A DNA stretch of 50,491 bases from Acidobacteria bacterium Ga0077551 (GTDB taxonomy: Bacteria; Pseudomonadota; Alphaproteobacteria; Caulobacterales; Hyphomonadaceae): NCBI GenBank assembly GCA_001464545.1, contig LNFC01000013.1, positions 1 through 50,491 of the forward strand, in the 5' to 3' direction. Below are positions 29,071 to 37,428 of this stretch, piece by piece. The notes beneath the pieces were generated by a model. The model saw only the letters and a program-made list of their open reading frames with translations. It made no database searches and was not told the origin of the DNA. Numbering within the stretch: the first letter of the stretch is position 1; every line of letters begins with the position of its first letter. A program made the translations under genes and the position numbers.

Positions 29071-29171
29071 TTGGGCCACGGAGATTCCGATAGCCATCGT
29101 CAGTGAACGGCAGGGTCCACCCGATCGGATCATTCGGCAGCCTCATGGGAACAATCCCGGACTTCGCCGGA
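29071..29171 (+). repeat. Dispersed ~100-bp repeat, copy A
   Basis: Begins TTGGGCCACG and ends CCGGACTTCGCCGGA. Aligns without gaps to the copies at 29864, 31081 and 43854. CGGCAGGGTC (29108-29117) and TCATTCGGCAGCCTCAT (29130-29146) fall at the same offsets as in copy B. Diverged in its first third. Confidence 0.6.
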
Positions 29172-29242
29172 TGTAGCCGTGCAGCCAAATCACTGAGCAG
29201 CGCGCGTAGTTTCTGCGCGGCGGCCTGCGCCGCTGCTGTAGC

Positions 29243-29677
29243 TCAGCGCGTGGCCAGCTCGTCTTCGCCAATGAGGCGCAGCTGCTTTAGCTGCCACCGG
29301 ACCCGGCTAGGCAACCAAGTTGCTATCCAGCGCGCATGAGCGCAGCGGCGGTTGAGCGACTGGCGCGCCCAGAGGTCGAGCTTGTTCTCGTATTCGAGGA
29401 CCAGCTGGCCGTCTAGCACGCTTGAGGCCAGTGCCCGTTCCGGCGGCCAGTCGCTGGCCGATTTGCGTAGCGTGTGCAACGACGATACGCGCAACGTAAC
29501 GGGGTACCAGCTACAGCCCTCGTCGTGGCTTTCTCTCACCTCAAGATAACGGTCGCTGACTTGGCCGCGAATGCGCTTTCGGCCCATACTGCGCACCGCC
29601 ATCAACACGCCCGAGGGAAGCTGGTGTACCTGTTCTTCCGCCAAAAAGGCGCCCTCTTCGATCAACAGGGTGTTCAT
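29243..29677 (-). CDS. Hypothetical protein, 144 aa
   Basis: No family recognised. The product is soluble and basic (MNTLLIEEGAFLAEEQVHQL; MGRKRIRGQVSDRYLEVRES), with a Trp/Arg-rich C-terminal third (WARQSLNRRCAHARWIATWL). AGGAG precedes ATG 29677. The frame runs on upstream to 29926, but that extension lies in repeat copy B and is not credible as coding. Isolated gene within the accessory region. Confidence 0.55.
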   Translation of the reverse strand: MNTLLIEEGAFLAEEQVHQLPSGVLMAVRSMGRKRIRGQVSDRYLEVRESHDEGCSWYPVTLRVSSLHTLRKSASDWPPERALASSVLDGQLVLEYENKLDLWARQSLNRRCAHARWIATWLPSRVRWQLKQLRLIGEDELATR

Positions 29678-29863
29678 CGTCGGAACTCCTATTCGGCGTT
29701 GCCCGGGTTGCGATTTTTGCGCCGGGCGGATCGGGAATTCAACCGGCAATCCTCCCTGAAAAGAATCGACTTGGGAACTGGAATCCTGCGATCGGTTAGC
29801 CGGCCGCAAACATTCCGGAATCTTCAAACCGGGCATTCGCCGAGACAACGACGACAGGCAAAC
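29678..29863. other. Left part of the 460-bp gap 29678-30137
   Basis: Promoter region of the 144-aa gene, then no recognisable feature. The gap continues through repeat copy B to the start of the next gene at 30138. Confidence 0.4.
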
Positions 29864-29964
29864 AAGGGCCAATTCGGCTCTAACAGACGGTTTCGGCATC
29901 CGGCAGGGTCGCCTCGGTCCTGTCATTCGAGAGCCTCACCTTAACCAGGCCGGACTTCGCCGGA
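29864..29964 (+). repeat. Dispersed ~100-bp repeat, copy B
   Basis: Starts AAGGGCCAAT, then TCGGCTCT at 29874. Over 29874-29964 it matches copy C (43864-43954) at 72 of 91 positions by hand count, with no gap. Shared blocks include CGGTTTCGGCATCCGGC, GTCCTGTCATTC and GCCTCACC. It shares GGCAGGGTCGCC with copy D at the same offset. Confidence 0.75.
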
Positions 29965-30137
29965 ACCTTCCGGTCCCGAGTATTGCTTCTGGCTGGAGAA
30001 TATCCTCTCCGCCCCGAACCATCAGCTGGCCCATTTCGGTCCATCGCGATCAAAGGCGGCAAACCGCACTCTGCGGCGCTAACCGAGCCCTAACCAGTTT
30101 ATGGCAAGCTGAACTTTCTGTTTTGAAGGGCATGGCC

Positions 30138-30995
30138 ATGGGTGACTGGGTTTCGCGCGCGCTGGCGGCGGTAGAGACAGCTTCTCAGCAACAGGGGAAT
30201 CTGAGCGGCAACGGGGTCAACAGCCTGCGCGCAGCGATCATGCGCGACGGCCGCGTGGATGCCAGCGAAGCCGTGCGCCTGCTGTCGCTGCACCGGTCAA
30301 ACGCCCCTGTTGTCAGCGAGCCGGGCTGGGCCGACCTGTTCGTCGAGGCGCTGGCAGATCATTTCGCCCTTTCGCGTGAAGTGCCTGCCTGGAGCGAAGA
30401 GGACCTGCGCCCGAACTGGGCAGCTGCGATCGGCCGGGCCGCAGACGCGCTGGCTTTCGGCAAGCTGACCGACGTTGCCCAGTCCGCTTCGTGGCGCGCC
30501 AGCATCGATGCTCTTGCGGTTGGCGAAGACGAAGCCGCCATGCTGGTGGAAGCGCTCAGCGCCGACGGCATGGTGCTGGACAGTACGGAAATCCGCCTGC
30601 TGAGCAGGTTGTTTTCCCGCGCCGTGTCCTATCCCCTGTCTTTTCGCAGTTTTGCAATGACCGCGCTCGCCGCAACAGTGGCGCGCGACAAGGTGATCAA
30701 CGAAGAGGAAGTTGCGCTGGTCCGCGCGATCGTCATGGGACCGGCGAGCTGCGAAGGCTTAGCGGTTTCGCGCGCCGAGGCCGATACGATTATCGCCATA
30801 AACTCAGCTTGCGACCGCGACGCCCGAGCGGCCGGTTGGCCACGGCTTTTCTCTCAGGCCATCAGCCTGCACGTGCTGCACGGCGTGGGCTCACCCGGCG
30901 TTGTAGATGCCGAGGAGGCGCAATGGCTTGAGCGGAATGTCCCGAGTGCCTCGCCTGAAGCAGCGGCGCTCGACGAGTTACTGAAAGCCTCCTGA
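30138..30995 (+). CDS. Hypothetical protein with four acidic DGxVDxxE repeats (TerB-like?)
   Basis: A 285-aa soluble, helical, acidic protein. A motif recurs four times: IMRDGRVDASEAVRLL, LSADGMVLDSTEIRLL, VARDKVINEEEVALV and VGSPGVVDAEEAQWL. The pattern (Asp-Gly-x-Val-Asp/x-x-x-Glu followed by a helix) resembles TerB-type metal-binding helical domains or degenerate EF-hands, but I cannot assign it firmly. The frame opens at a TTG (30123), with ATGs at 30132 and 30138; AAGGG is best spaced for 30138. A GC-rich hairpin follows. The ECF sigma and kinase locus starts 360 bp downstream. Confidence 0.6.
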   Translation: MGDWVSRALAAVETASQQQGNLSGNGVNSLRAAIMRDGRVDASEAVRLLSLHRSNAPVVSEPGWADLFVEALADHFALSREVPAWSEEDLRPNWAAAIGRAADALAFGKLTDVAQSASWRASIDALAVGEDEAAMLVEALSADGMVLDSTEIRLLSRLFSRAVSYPLSFRSFAMTALAATVARDKVINEEEVALVRAIVMGPASCEGLAVSRAEADTIIAINSACDRDARAAGWPRLFSQAISLHVLHGVGSPGVVDAEEAQWLERNVPSASPEAAALDELLKAS

Positions 30996-31025
30996 GCGAA
31001 GCCGGCCCCCGGGCCGGCATCTTCG
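30996..31025 (+). terminator. Stem-loop after the acidic-repeat gene
   Basis: GCGAAG-CCGGCC-CCCG-GGCCGG-(cat)-CTTCGC begins immediately after the TGA. The stem is long and GC-rich but no T tract follows, so it could be a terminator or an mRNA-stabilising hairpin. Confidence 0.5.
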
Positions 31026-31080
31026 CCCGCGCATTTGCGCCAGCCTAAAATGTACGGGGGTTCCTAACGGAATGGCTTTG
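31026..31080. other. Left part of the gene-free stretch 31026-31358
   Basis: No gene in this 333-bp stretch, which is the 3' side of the minus-strand sigma gene. Apart from repeat copy D (31081-31181) nothing stands out; no terminator with a T tract was seen. Confidence 0.4.
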
Positions 31081-31181
31081 TTGGGCCAGATCGGCTCTGA
31101 TCGTGACTGGCGTCCAAAGGCAGGGTCGCCGCAGTTCGGTCATCGGGGGACCGGACCGCTTCTAGGCCGGAAATCGAAGGC
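31081..31181 (+). repeat. Dispersed ~100-bp repeat, copy D
   Basis: TTGGGCCAGA followed by TCGGCTCT at 31091. It keeps the register of copy B: 20 nt later GGCAGGGTCGCC, then GGTCAT, then AGGCCGG at 31164, the same offset as in copy B. The most diverged copy in the middle. Confidence 0.55.
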
Positions 31182-31358
31182 GGTCATTCGCATCTGGTTC
31201 AAGATTGAATGAGGTGTCCAAATCGTATGAGGGACGCGACGGGCTCAGGTCAGCTCCGGGGTTGCAACCTTGTTGAAGGGCCCTGCCAAAGTCACTGGTA
31301 GGCGCTGCTGACGTGACCGCCATCAGTCTTTAAAGCTGGGTGGGCAAATCGACGGCGC

Positions 31359-31928
31359 TTAAGCCCGTTGGTCGTTGGCGAGCGCATCGAGCAACCAGGC
31401 CCGCGCAGCCCGCCAGCCGCGCTTGACAGTGGCTTCCGATGTGCCGGTCACTTCAGCGATTTGCTGATGGCTCATGCCGCCAAAATAGCGAAGCTCGACA
31501 ATATCCGCCTTCTCCTTGTCGATGGCGGAGAGGCGGATTAGCGCTTTCTCGAGGATATCAAACTCGATCCGGCCATTCGGCGAACCGGGCAGGCGCGTAA
31601 CGAGCGTGACTTTTTGGTGGTGGCGCTTGTCCGAGTTTTTTTTGCGGGAATGGTCGATAAGGATCCGCCGCATGGCCCTCGCCGAGAGCGCTAGGAAATG
31701 CGCTTTGTCGTTCCATTCAATATGATCGAGCTGGACGAGGCGCATCACTGCCTCGTTCACGAGGTCGCCGCTGGAAAGGGAACTGTTGCGCTCTGACCGG
31801 AGCAACGCGGCCGAGACCTGCGTCAGTTCCCCATAGAGGAGAGTGAACAGGCGGTCCCGTGCGGCAATGTCGCCGGCACGCCATGCTGCGAGAAGCTGCT
31901 TCGCCTCCAGACCGTTCCCGTCTGACAT
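31359..31928 (-). CDS. ECF-type RNA polymerase sigma factor (kinase-associated group)
   Basis: Sigma-70 family factor with region 2 (RDRLFTLLYGELTQVSAALL; SSGDLVNEAVMRLV; FLALSARAMRRILIDHSR) and region 4 helix-turn-helix (IVELRYFGGMSHQQIAEVTG). The 189-aa length and motifs match the ECF-like group TIGR02999, whose genes often sit near Ser/Thr kinases with TPR domains. That matches the kinase genes at 35412 and 38729. There is no anti-sigma gene next to it, so control may run through phosphorylation (inference). Divergent from the 32069 operon across a 140-bp gap with an 18-bp palindrome. Confidence 0.9.
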   Translation of the reverse strand: MSDGNGLEAKQLLAAWRAGDIAARDRLFTLLYGELTQVSAALLRSERNSSLSSGDLVNEAVMRLVQLDHIEWNDKAHFLALSARAMRRILIDHSRKKNSDKRHHQKVTLVTRLPGSPNGRIEFDILEKALIRLSAIDKEKADIVELRYFGGMSHQQIAEVTGTSEATVKRGWRAARAWLLDALANDQRA

Positions 31929-31994
31929 TACCCCACCTCAAGCGCCCCCTCATGATTGGACCAACACAGTCAATCAAATCAATGACTTAAAATA

Positions 31995-32012
31995 GTTCAA
32001 ACCGGTCTGAAC
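31995..32012. promoter_or_regulatory. 18-bp palindrome between the sigma gene and the signalling operon
   Basis: GTTCAAACCGGTCTGAAC reads as GTTCA-n-ACCGGT-n-TGAAC, symmetric except at one pair. It lies 66 nt from the sigma start and 56 nt from the operon start, where a regulator could control both directions. Confidence 0.5.
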
Positions 32013-32068
32013 CGAAACGCCCGGATTTAACGCCTCTAACATCAGACCACTGATGCAAGGAGCACGCC

Positions 32069-32620
32069 ATGGACGAAACCCTGCGATCTATACCGGCCGA
32101 AGCCTGGCCGCTGATCGATCTCCTGTTCAATATAACCTGCGTGGTCACAGCCATCTGGCTGGCCATCACGGTGTTTGTTCTTTGGCGCCGGGCTGCGTCG
32201 AATCTGACAACCTCGAGCGACGCCACGCCCAACCTAAAGGCGACGCCTGACTTCCTCTCGGTGGACACGCAAGCCCGAAAAGAGGCGATCAAACGGGGTG
32301 AGGCCTTCGACCGGCAGCTCGACAAGCAGGAAAAAGAGGAAGCCGCCAATGCCTTGCGCAAGGCGCAGCCCAAGGAAACTCGTCTCAGCAGGCTCGCGCG
32401 ACTCGTTTCCCTGTTCATGGCGCTCTTTTCGCTCGCCACGATGGTCTCTGGCACCGTGTTCCAAGTCACCTTCATGGGCCAGATCTGGGAAAAATACTCT
32501 GCGAGCGAGCGCCTGATGAAAGTGGTTCATGACCACCCGCTCGGCGTCGGCGTGACCGTTCTGGTCATCGTCTACAACATCGTCACCTACGTCACCAACC
32601 GCAAATGGAAGGAGAATTGA
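32069..32620 (+). CDS. Three-TM membrane protein heading the signalling operon
   Basis: A 183-aa protein with hydrophobic segments at ~17-39, 111-136 and 157-175. A charged cytosolic loop between the first two (KEAIKRGEAFDRQLDKQEKEE, ~71-91) looks like a short coiled coil. No family recognised. AAGGAG precedes ATG 32069. The next gene, encoding an SPFH protein, starts 2 nt after its stop, so the pair is tightly coupled. Perhaps a membrane anchor for the SPFH scaffold (inference). Confidence 0.75.
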   Translation: MDETLRSIPAEAWPLIDLLFNITCVVTAIWLAITVFVLWRRAASNLTTSSDATPNLKATPDFLSVDTQARKEAIKRGEAFDRQLDKQEKEEAANALRKAQPKETRLSRLARLVSLFMALFSLATMVSGTVFQVTFMGQIWEKYSASERLMKVVHDHPLGVGVTVLVIVYNIVTYVTNRKWKEN

Positions 32621-32622
32621 TC

Positions 32623-34251
32623 ATGCCATCCGAGCCCGTCGTCCTGAGCGACCCGCGCATGCTCGCAGAATTCATGCGCCAGTCGGAATTCAAAGCCTTC
32701 TTCGAAAAGCGGTTTGCGGTTCCGCCTGACTATGCCGCCCTCCTGTTCAAGAACGGTCAGCTGATCGATGCGTTCAAGGGCGGGCACTTTTCCGTCGGAG
32801 GCGTTGTCGACAAGCTGAAGGGTATCTTTGGCGGATCGACGCATATTGGCATGATGATTGCCGATCTGAAGCCCTTCTCGGTCCAGACTGCGCTCAAAGC
32901 TCTGTCCAAGGATAAAATCGAGATCGCCGGCGTAGCAACGCTTGAATTGCAGGTTGATCCGGACAAGCCCTCCAACATTCTTGGCATGATGCACGGCGTC
33001 TCGCGGTCAGGCGGCGATGAAGAAACGCCGGGGCGCAAGGCGCTGTCAAAAGCCGACGTGTTGGACCGGATCCGGCCGCACCTTTCGGACCGCGTATTCG
33101 AGGCCGCCATCGGACGCATGAACGCCTCGGAAATTCGCGGAGCCACCGGCCTTCAGGACAAGGTTCAGGCTGATATCATGCTGGAAGTGCAGCGTATCGT
33201 TGGCGATCTCGGCCTGCTGGTGCGAGCCGTGTCGGTCGAATGGGCGATGAACCCCGCCGAGATCGAGGACATGGAGCGGGCCGAAGCGGACCGCCGCCAG
33301 AAAGCGCTCGACCACCGGCTGGAGATCATCAAGCGCGAGATCGAACGCGAGCAGGATGCGACCGAGTTTTCGCTGAAGTCTCAGGTTGACCTCGCCAAGC
33401 TGCAGAATGCGTCGGAAGACGAGCTGAAGATGATGGCGCTGAACAGCGAGATCACCTTCCTCGATGCAAGGGAGAGCGCCAAGCGCCGTCAGGAACTCGA
33501 AGCCCTCGGGCACGAGATCAAGACGCTGGAAATCGAACGGAAGGCGCGCTTCGAGGACTCCCTGGCCACCGCAACCAACACGGTTGACCTGCTGGAAATC
33601 CGGAAGCGTCAGGCGGGTGTGGAGCGCGACATTGCGCTCATCCAGCAAAGCCAGGCCGATCAGATGCGCAAGTCTGGCGCGTTCACCGATCTCGAGATCA
33701 CGACCGCCGTGCAAGCTCAGCAGGCTGAGCATATTGCCCGGCTGCAGCAGATCGAGATCCAGGGGAACGAAGCCGAGGCGAACCTCGCCATCAAGCTGTC
33801 CGGAGCGACGACGCAGAACGAAATCTCCCTACTCGATGCCAAGGCCCGCAGCAAGGCGAACGAGATAAACGCGTTCAAGACCATGACACCGGAACAGATC
33901 CTCGCGATCAATGCCGGGCTGTCGAGCGATGTGGCGCAGGTTCTGGCCGAACAGGCCCGGGCCAAAGGTTCATCGTCCAGTGAGACAATGCAGGCGATGC
34001 GCGAAATGGTCGAAGCCGCCACGGCTGCTCAGATACGTTCCGAAGCCCAGGCCCGCGAGATGTTCAAGATGGGCATGGATGGCGCCGTCGGCGTTGCGCA
34101 CGGTGCTGGCGGAAAGGAAGGCGGCGCAGCACCAGCGGTGTCGGGCAATTCGCAAGCTTCGGCATCCACGATCGAATGCCCGAAGTGCAGCGCCGTGAAC
34201 CTGGCCAAGGCCAACTTCTGCAAGCAGTGCGGTCACAAGTTGCGCACATGA
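32623..34251 (+). CDS. SPFH/band-7-like protein with C-terminal zinc ribbon
   Basis: The 542-aa protein has an N-terminal region consistent with an SPFH domain (~35-235; FKNGQLIDAFKGGHFSVGG, LGLLVRAVSVEWAMNP). A long charged helical stretch (~235-400) follows, then a flexible Gly/Ala segment and a C-terminal zinc ribbon: CPKC...FCKQC with Cys519, 522, 533 and 536. Flotillin-type SPFH proteins oligomerise under membranes as scaffolds; here there is no obvious membrane segment. ATG 32623 has AAGGAG upstream; an in-frame ATG at 32605 lies within the previous gene. Overlaps the FHA gene by 4 nt (ATGA). Confidence 0.8.
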   Translation: MPSEPVVLSDPRMLAEFMRQSEFKAFFEKRFAVPPDYAALLFKNGQLIDAFKGGHFSVGGVVDKLKGIFGGSTHIGMMIADLKPFSVQTALKALSKDKIEIAGVATLELQVDPDKPSNILGMMHGVSRSGGDEETPGRKALSKADVLDRIRPHLSDRVFEAAIGRMNASEIRGATGLQDKVQADIMLEVQRIVGDLGLLVRAVSVEWAMNPAEIEDMERAEADRRQKALDHRLEIIKREIEREQDATEFSLKSQVDLAKLQNASEDELKMMALNSEITFLDARESAKRRQELEALGHEIKTLEIERKARFEDSLATATNTVDLLEIRKRQAGVERDIALIQQSQADQMRKSGAFTDLEITTAVQAQQAEHIARLQQIEIQGNEAEANLAIKLSGATTQNEISLLDAKARSKANEINAFKTMTPEQILAINAGLSSDVAQVLAEQARAKGSSSSETMQAMREMVEAATAAQIRSEAQAREMFKMGMDGAVGVAHGAGGKEGGAAPAVSGNSQASASTIECPKCSAVNLAKANFCKQCGHKLRT

Positions 34252-35408
34252 TCACCCGGGCAAAGCCTCAGACCGCTGGCACCTATCCGGGTAAGTGCTG
34301 TTTCCGGGCATCACTCGAACGGGATGCGACCTTCTGCGATGAATGCGGATCGCCGCTGCAACGTTGCATGGCAACGGATGAATGCGGCGGTCTGCTGGAC
34401 GCGGGCGGGTGCTGTCCGGTGTGCGTTGCGCCGGACCTCAGCTTAGATGCAGGTTCAGCTTCCAGCATTCGGGCAGGCGGTAGCCTCGCCCTGCCTTTGC
34501 TGGTGTCGAACCAGTCTCCCGTGGGCCGCCCGCTGTTCGTAGAGGCGATGTGGTTCAAGGGCGGCGATGGCGAGATGAAGAAGGTCGATCTGACCTTCCA
34601 GCGTCTCAACCCGGGGACAACCTCTGAGGTCGGCCTGCGCACGGGCGTTCTGGAGACGGCGGGGCTGCACCGGTTTGACGTCCATCTGGTCGTCGCCACA
34701 CGCCACCTTTGGCGCGAGGAACGCTATGTGTTCACCGCGGCGATCGTCATTCCGGTGGAGCCGGAAGACGCCACCGAAGTGGTTCAGAACTACAACATCC
34801 AGGCCGACGCGATCGGCGCTGGGCTGACGATCTACAATCCGACGCGCATCCAGAAGGAACGCGAACAGGGCATCGCCAAACATGCTGAGCCGATCCGCCT
34901 GACCCTGCGCCGGGCGGACGCGCTGGATCGCGCACTCGGGCATCGCGGTTATCCGTCGGGACTGGCGGTCACGAAATCGACGGCGCTGGTCTGGAAAGGG
35001 TTCGATCCGCGCCATGTGCCGATGGACGGTCCGATCCGGAACACGACGGGCGTTCTGGAAATCGGCCGTGCATCGAGCGCCGGCGAAGGCGGCCTCAACG
35101 ATGTACGCCTCGTCATTAGCCGGAACGGCCAGACGGATGAAGAGCGGTCTGTCCACATATCGCGTCGGCATTTCCAGCTGTTCATCGAGAACGACCGGTT
35201 GATGCTGCGCGTCGAAAGCCAGAACGGTCTCCTCGTCAACGATATCGCGCATCGCCGCGGCAAGATGGTGATGATCTCGGATGGCGATGTCATCAAGCCA
35301 CTGGTGCGCGAGCCCGGTGCGGTTGGCGTCCGGGTCCAGTTCGAAACGCAGCATGATGAAGTTCACAGGATTACGTTGCAGCGCCTTCTTGGCCCTGCGG
35401 GGAGTTAA
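34248..35408 (+). CDS. FHA-domain protein with N-terminal cysteine-rich ribbon
   Basis: A 386-aa protein. Residues 17-59 hold nine Cys in ribbon-like groups (CC, FCDEC, C, C, CCPVC). A beta-sandwich-like middle follows (~75-170). The C-terminal FHA domain (~265-355) has the phosphothreonine-binding residues: Gly273-Arg274 in EIGRASS, Ser305 and His308 in SRRH, Asn326-Gly327 in SQNGLLVN. FHA domains read kinase output, and the kinase gene starts 4 nt after this stop. Likely a phospho-dependent adaptor in the same complex. ATG 34248 overlaps the SPFH stop. No signal peptide. Confidence 0.85.
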   Translation: MITRAKPQTAGTYPGKCCFRASLERDATFCDECGSPLQRCMATDECGGLLDAGGCCPVCVAPDLSLDAGSASSIRAGGSLALPLLVSNQSPVGRPLFVEAMWFKGGDGEMKKVDLTFQRLNPGTTSEVGLRTGVLETAGLHRFDVHLVVATRHLWREERYVFTAAIVIPVEPEDATEVVQNYNIQADAIGAGLTIYNPTRIQKEREQGIAKHAEPIRLTLRRADALDRALGHRGYPSGLAVTKSTALVWKGFDPRHVPMDGPIRNTTGVLEIGRASSAGEGGLNDVRLVISRNGQTDEERSVHISRRHFQLFIENDRLMLRVESQNGLLVNDIAHRRGKMVMISDGDVIKPLVREPGAVGVRVQFETQHDEVHRITLQRLLGPAGS

Positions 35409-35411
35409 GCG

Positions 35412-36947
35412 ATGACCAAATGCGAACATTGCGGCGCGACCGTGCCCGCGGATGCCGCCTTCTGCGACAATTGCGGCAAGCCGGTGCCCAGCTCGTCCGG
35501 TGCGATTGACCGGATCACACCGATGTCTCAACTGATAACGCCGAATCCGGACCGGCCGACAGGACGCGTGAAGCCCGCCAAACCAACGTTGGAAGACGGC
35601 CAGGTCTTCGCGGACCGCTACACGATCGACAGCGTCATCGGACGCGGCGGGATGGGCGTCGTTTACAAGGCCATCGACAAGGTGTCCGGCAAGGCCGTTG
35701 CGCTGAAGCTGATCAACGCCTCCAGTATGGTCGGCGAGCGTGCCATACAGCGGTTGATCGAGGAAGGTGTCACTGCGCGTGATATCCGCCACCCGAACGT
35801 GGTCGCCGTGTATGACGTGGGCATGTCGGGAGACCAGCCCTTTGTGGCGATGGAGTATCTCGACGGGATTTCCCTGCGCAGCTGGCATGGCCGGGCGATG
35901 CAGCGCAGAACGGCGGTGCCGCTGCGTGTGGCTGTGCGGATCATCGTTGAAGTGCTCGACGGCTTGCGGGCGGCGCACGATGCGAAGGTGATCCACCGTG
36001 ATCTGAAACCGGAGAACATCATTCTTCTGGCCGATCCGACTGAACAGACCGCGCCGCTGAAACTGCTCGATTTCGGAATTGCGAGCGCAGCGGGCAACGC
36101 GGCCAGTGCTTCGAGCGGTACGGGCCTCGGCACGCCGGACTACATGGCCCCGGAGCAGCGCACTAATCCAGATGCGGCAGGCCCGTCGGCTGACCTCTAT
36201 TCGATTGCGGTGATGCTCTACGAACTGCTGGTGGGCGTCGTGCCCGGCCGGCATTGGCAGCCGCCTTCGGGCGGCCGGTCCGATGTCCCGGTAGAAGTGG
36301 ATGCCTTGATCCTTCGCGGCCTGTCGGACAACCGCGACATGCGCCCTCAATCGGCGATGCAATTCCGGAAAGAACTGATCGATGCCGTGAATCGTATCCC
36401 GGTTGGCCCGGTCCGGCCCGAGAAGGTCAAGACCGGGACAAAACCGCTCGTCTGGATTGCGGCCGGATCTGCGGGAGTGCTCGGTATCATCCTGGCGGGG
36501 GCTGCAGCCAGCAACAACAGCGGAGGAACCGGAGGCTTCGAAACCAACCGAACGCAGGGCCCTGGCTTCTATCAGGATGCCGATGTAACCTATGAGGAGG
36601 AGGATCAGACCGATTTTGAGATGCCGGAGCCGCCCGCCTCACCGGTGAATTACGAAGGGACGTGGACGGACGGTTTCGGCGGCTATTTCGATATGAACGT
36701 CAATCGCAACGGAGCGATCAGCGGGGCCGGCACCGGTGGAGACGGTACCCCCATCAACATCCGCGGCAGCCTGAGCGGCGGGTACCTGAATTTCGTAATG
36801 AACAGCCGGGGTTCGGACATAGCAAACGGACGCGGCGTGATCACCGATGCTTGCCATATCAGCTTCCAGTCTTTCGACATTTACGGAAAACCGTCCCTGT
36901 CCGGAACATTCCATGTGGAGCATGAGCCCGGGGAGCCGTGCCCATGA
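35412..36947 (+). CDS. Membrane Ser/Thr protein kinase with N-terminal zinc ribbon
   Basis: A 511-aa protein in four parts. (1) Zinc ribbon CEHC...FCDNC (Cys4, 7, 18, 21). (2) Hanks-type kinase ~68-330 with IGRGGMGVVYKA, Lys99 in VALKL, HRDLKPEN (195-202), DFG (220-222) and TPDYMAPEQ, all catalytic residues present. (3) One membrane helix (~346-366). (4) A beta-rich extracytoplasmic domain (~405-511) that resembles the lipoprotein encoded next. The kinase domain is cytosolic, so the outer domain probably senses something in the periplasm. Fourth gene of the operon; overlaps the lipoprotein gene by 4 nt. Confidence 0.93.
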   Translation: MTKCEHCGATVPADAAFCDNCGKPVPSSSGAIDRITPMSQLITPNPDRPTGRVKPAKPTLEDGQVFADRYTIDSVIGRGGMGVVYKAIDKVSGKAVALKLINASSMVGERAIQRLIEEGVTARDIRHPNVVAVYDVGMSGDQPFVAMEYLDGISLRSWHGRAMQRRTAVPLRVAVRIIVEVLDGLRAAHDAKVIHRDLKPENIILLADPTEQTAPLKLLDFGIASAAGNAASASSGTGLGTPDYMAPEQRTNPDAAGPSADLYSIAVMLYELLVGVVPGRHWQPPSGGRSDVPVEVDALILRGLSDNRDMRPQSAMQFRKELIDAVNRIPVGPVRPEKVKTGTKPLVWIAAGSAGVLGIILAGAAASNNSGGTGGFETNRTQGPGFYQDADVTYEEEDQTDFEMPEPPASPVNYEGTWTDGFGGYFDMNVNRNGAISGAGTGGDGTPINIRGSLSGGYLNFVMNSRGSDIANGRGVITDACHISFQSFDIYGKPSLSGTFHVEHEPGEPCP

Positions 36948-37417
36948 GGATGACGGCTGTTGCGCTCGCTTTGCTTGCACTCACCGCATGCAAACCCAGT
37001 GACTTTTACGCACCGGAGCAGAAGGACGATGAACTTCTGGGCGCGCCGGATGTGAAGACGGCTGACGGCTTTCCAGCAAGATGCTGGGAAGACGGCCTGG
37101 GGAATGCGTGGAATGTCTCCGTTACCGGAAACTCGGTTTCGGCGAGTTCTGCGGCGGGCAACCAGATTGGTCTGACGTTGACCGGCGCGATCAAGAAGGA
37201 CGAGCTAGACTACAGCATCGGCTGGGCCAACGCGCCGCCGCTCGCTACCGGTTCAGCGCATTTGATCGATAGCCAGCACGCCTGGTTCAAGACCTCAGAC
37301 CCCGCGGGCCAGCTTGATGCGCATGGCCTGCTTCACTTCAACCATCCCGCCCAACTGACGGCTGGCCAGCCGGCTGAACTTCAACCCGTCGCAGATTGCG
37401 CCAACCCAACGCCTTGA
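36944..37417 (+). CDS. Lipoprotein resembling the kinase sensor domain
   Basis: A 157-aa precursor with a lipoprotein signal (LALTAC, Cys16). The mature part aligns by eye with the kinase's outer domain: CWEDGLGNAWNVSV against TWTDGFGGYFDMNV, then matching small-residue and Gly positions, and DSQHAWFKTSD against DACHISFQSFD. So the two may be paralogous beta domains that bind the same ligand or each other. ATG 36944 overlaps the kinase stop and has GGGGAG upstream. Probably anchored in the outer or inner membrane facing the periplasm. Confidence 0.75.
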   Translation: MRMTAVALALLALTACKPSDFYAPEQKDDELLGAPDVKTADGFPARCWEDGLGNAWNVSVTGNSVSASSAAGNQIGLTLTGAIKKDELDYSIGWANAPPLATGSAHLIDSQHAWFKTSDPAGQLDAHGLLHFNHPAQLTAGQPAELQPVADCANPTP

Positions 37418-37428
37418 GGAGACTGAGA

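Noticed and set aside
29678..29926. 83-residue N-terminal extension of the 144-aa gene
   Set aside because: It lies over repeat copy B, and the internal ATG at 29677 has a good AGGAG. A similar peptide arises on the minus strand of copy C, showing it is repeat-derived.
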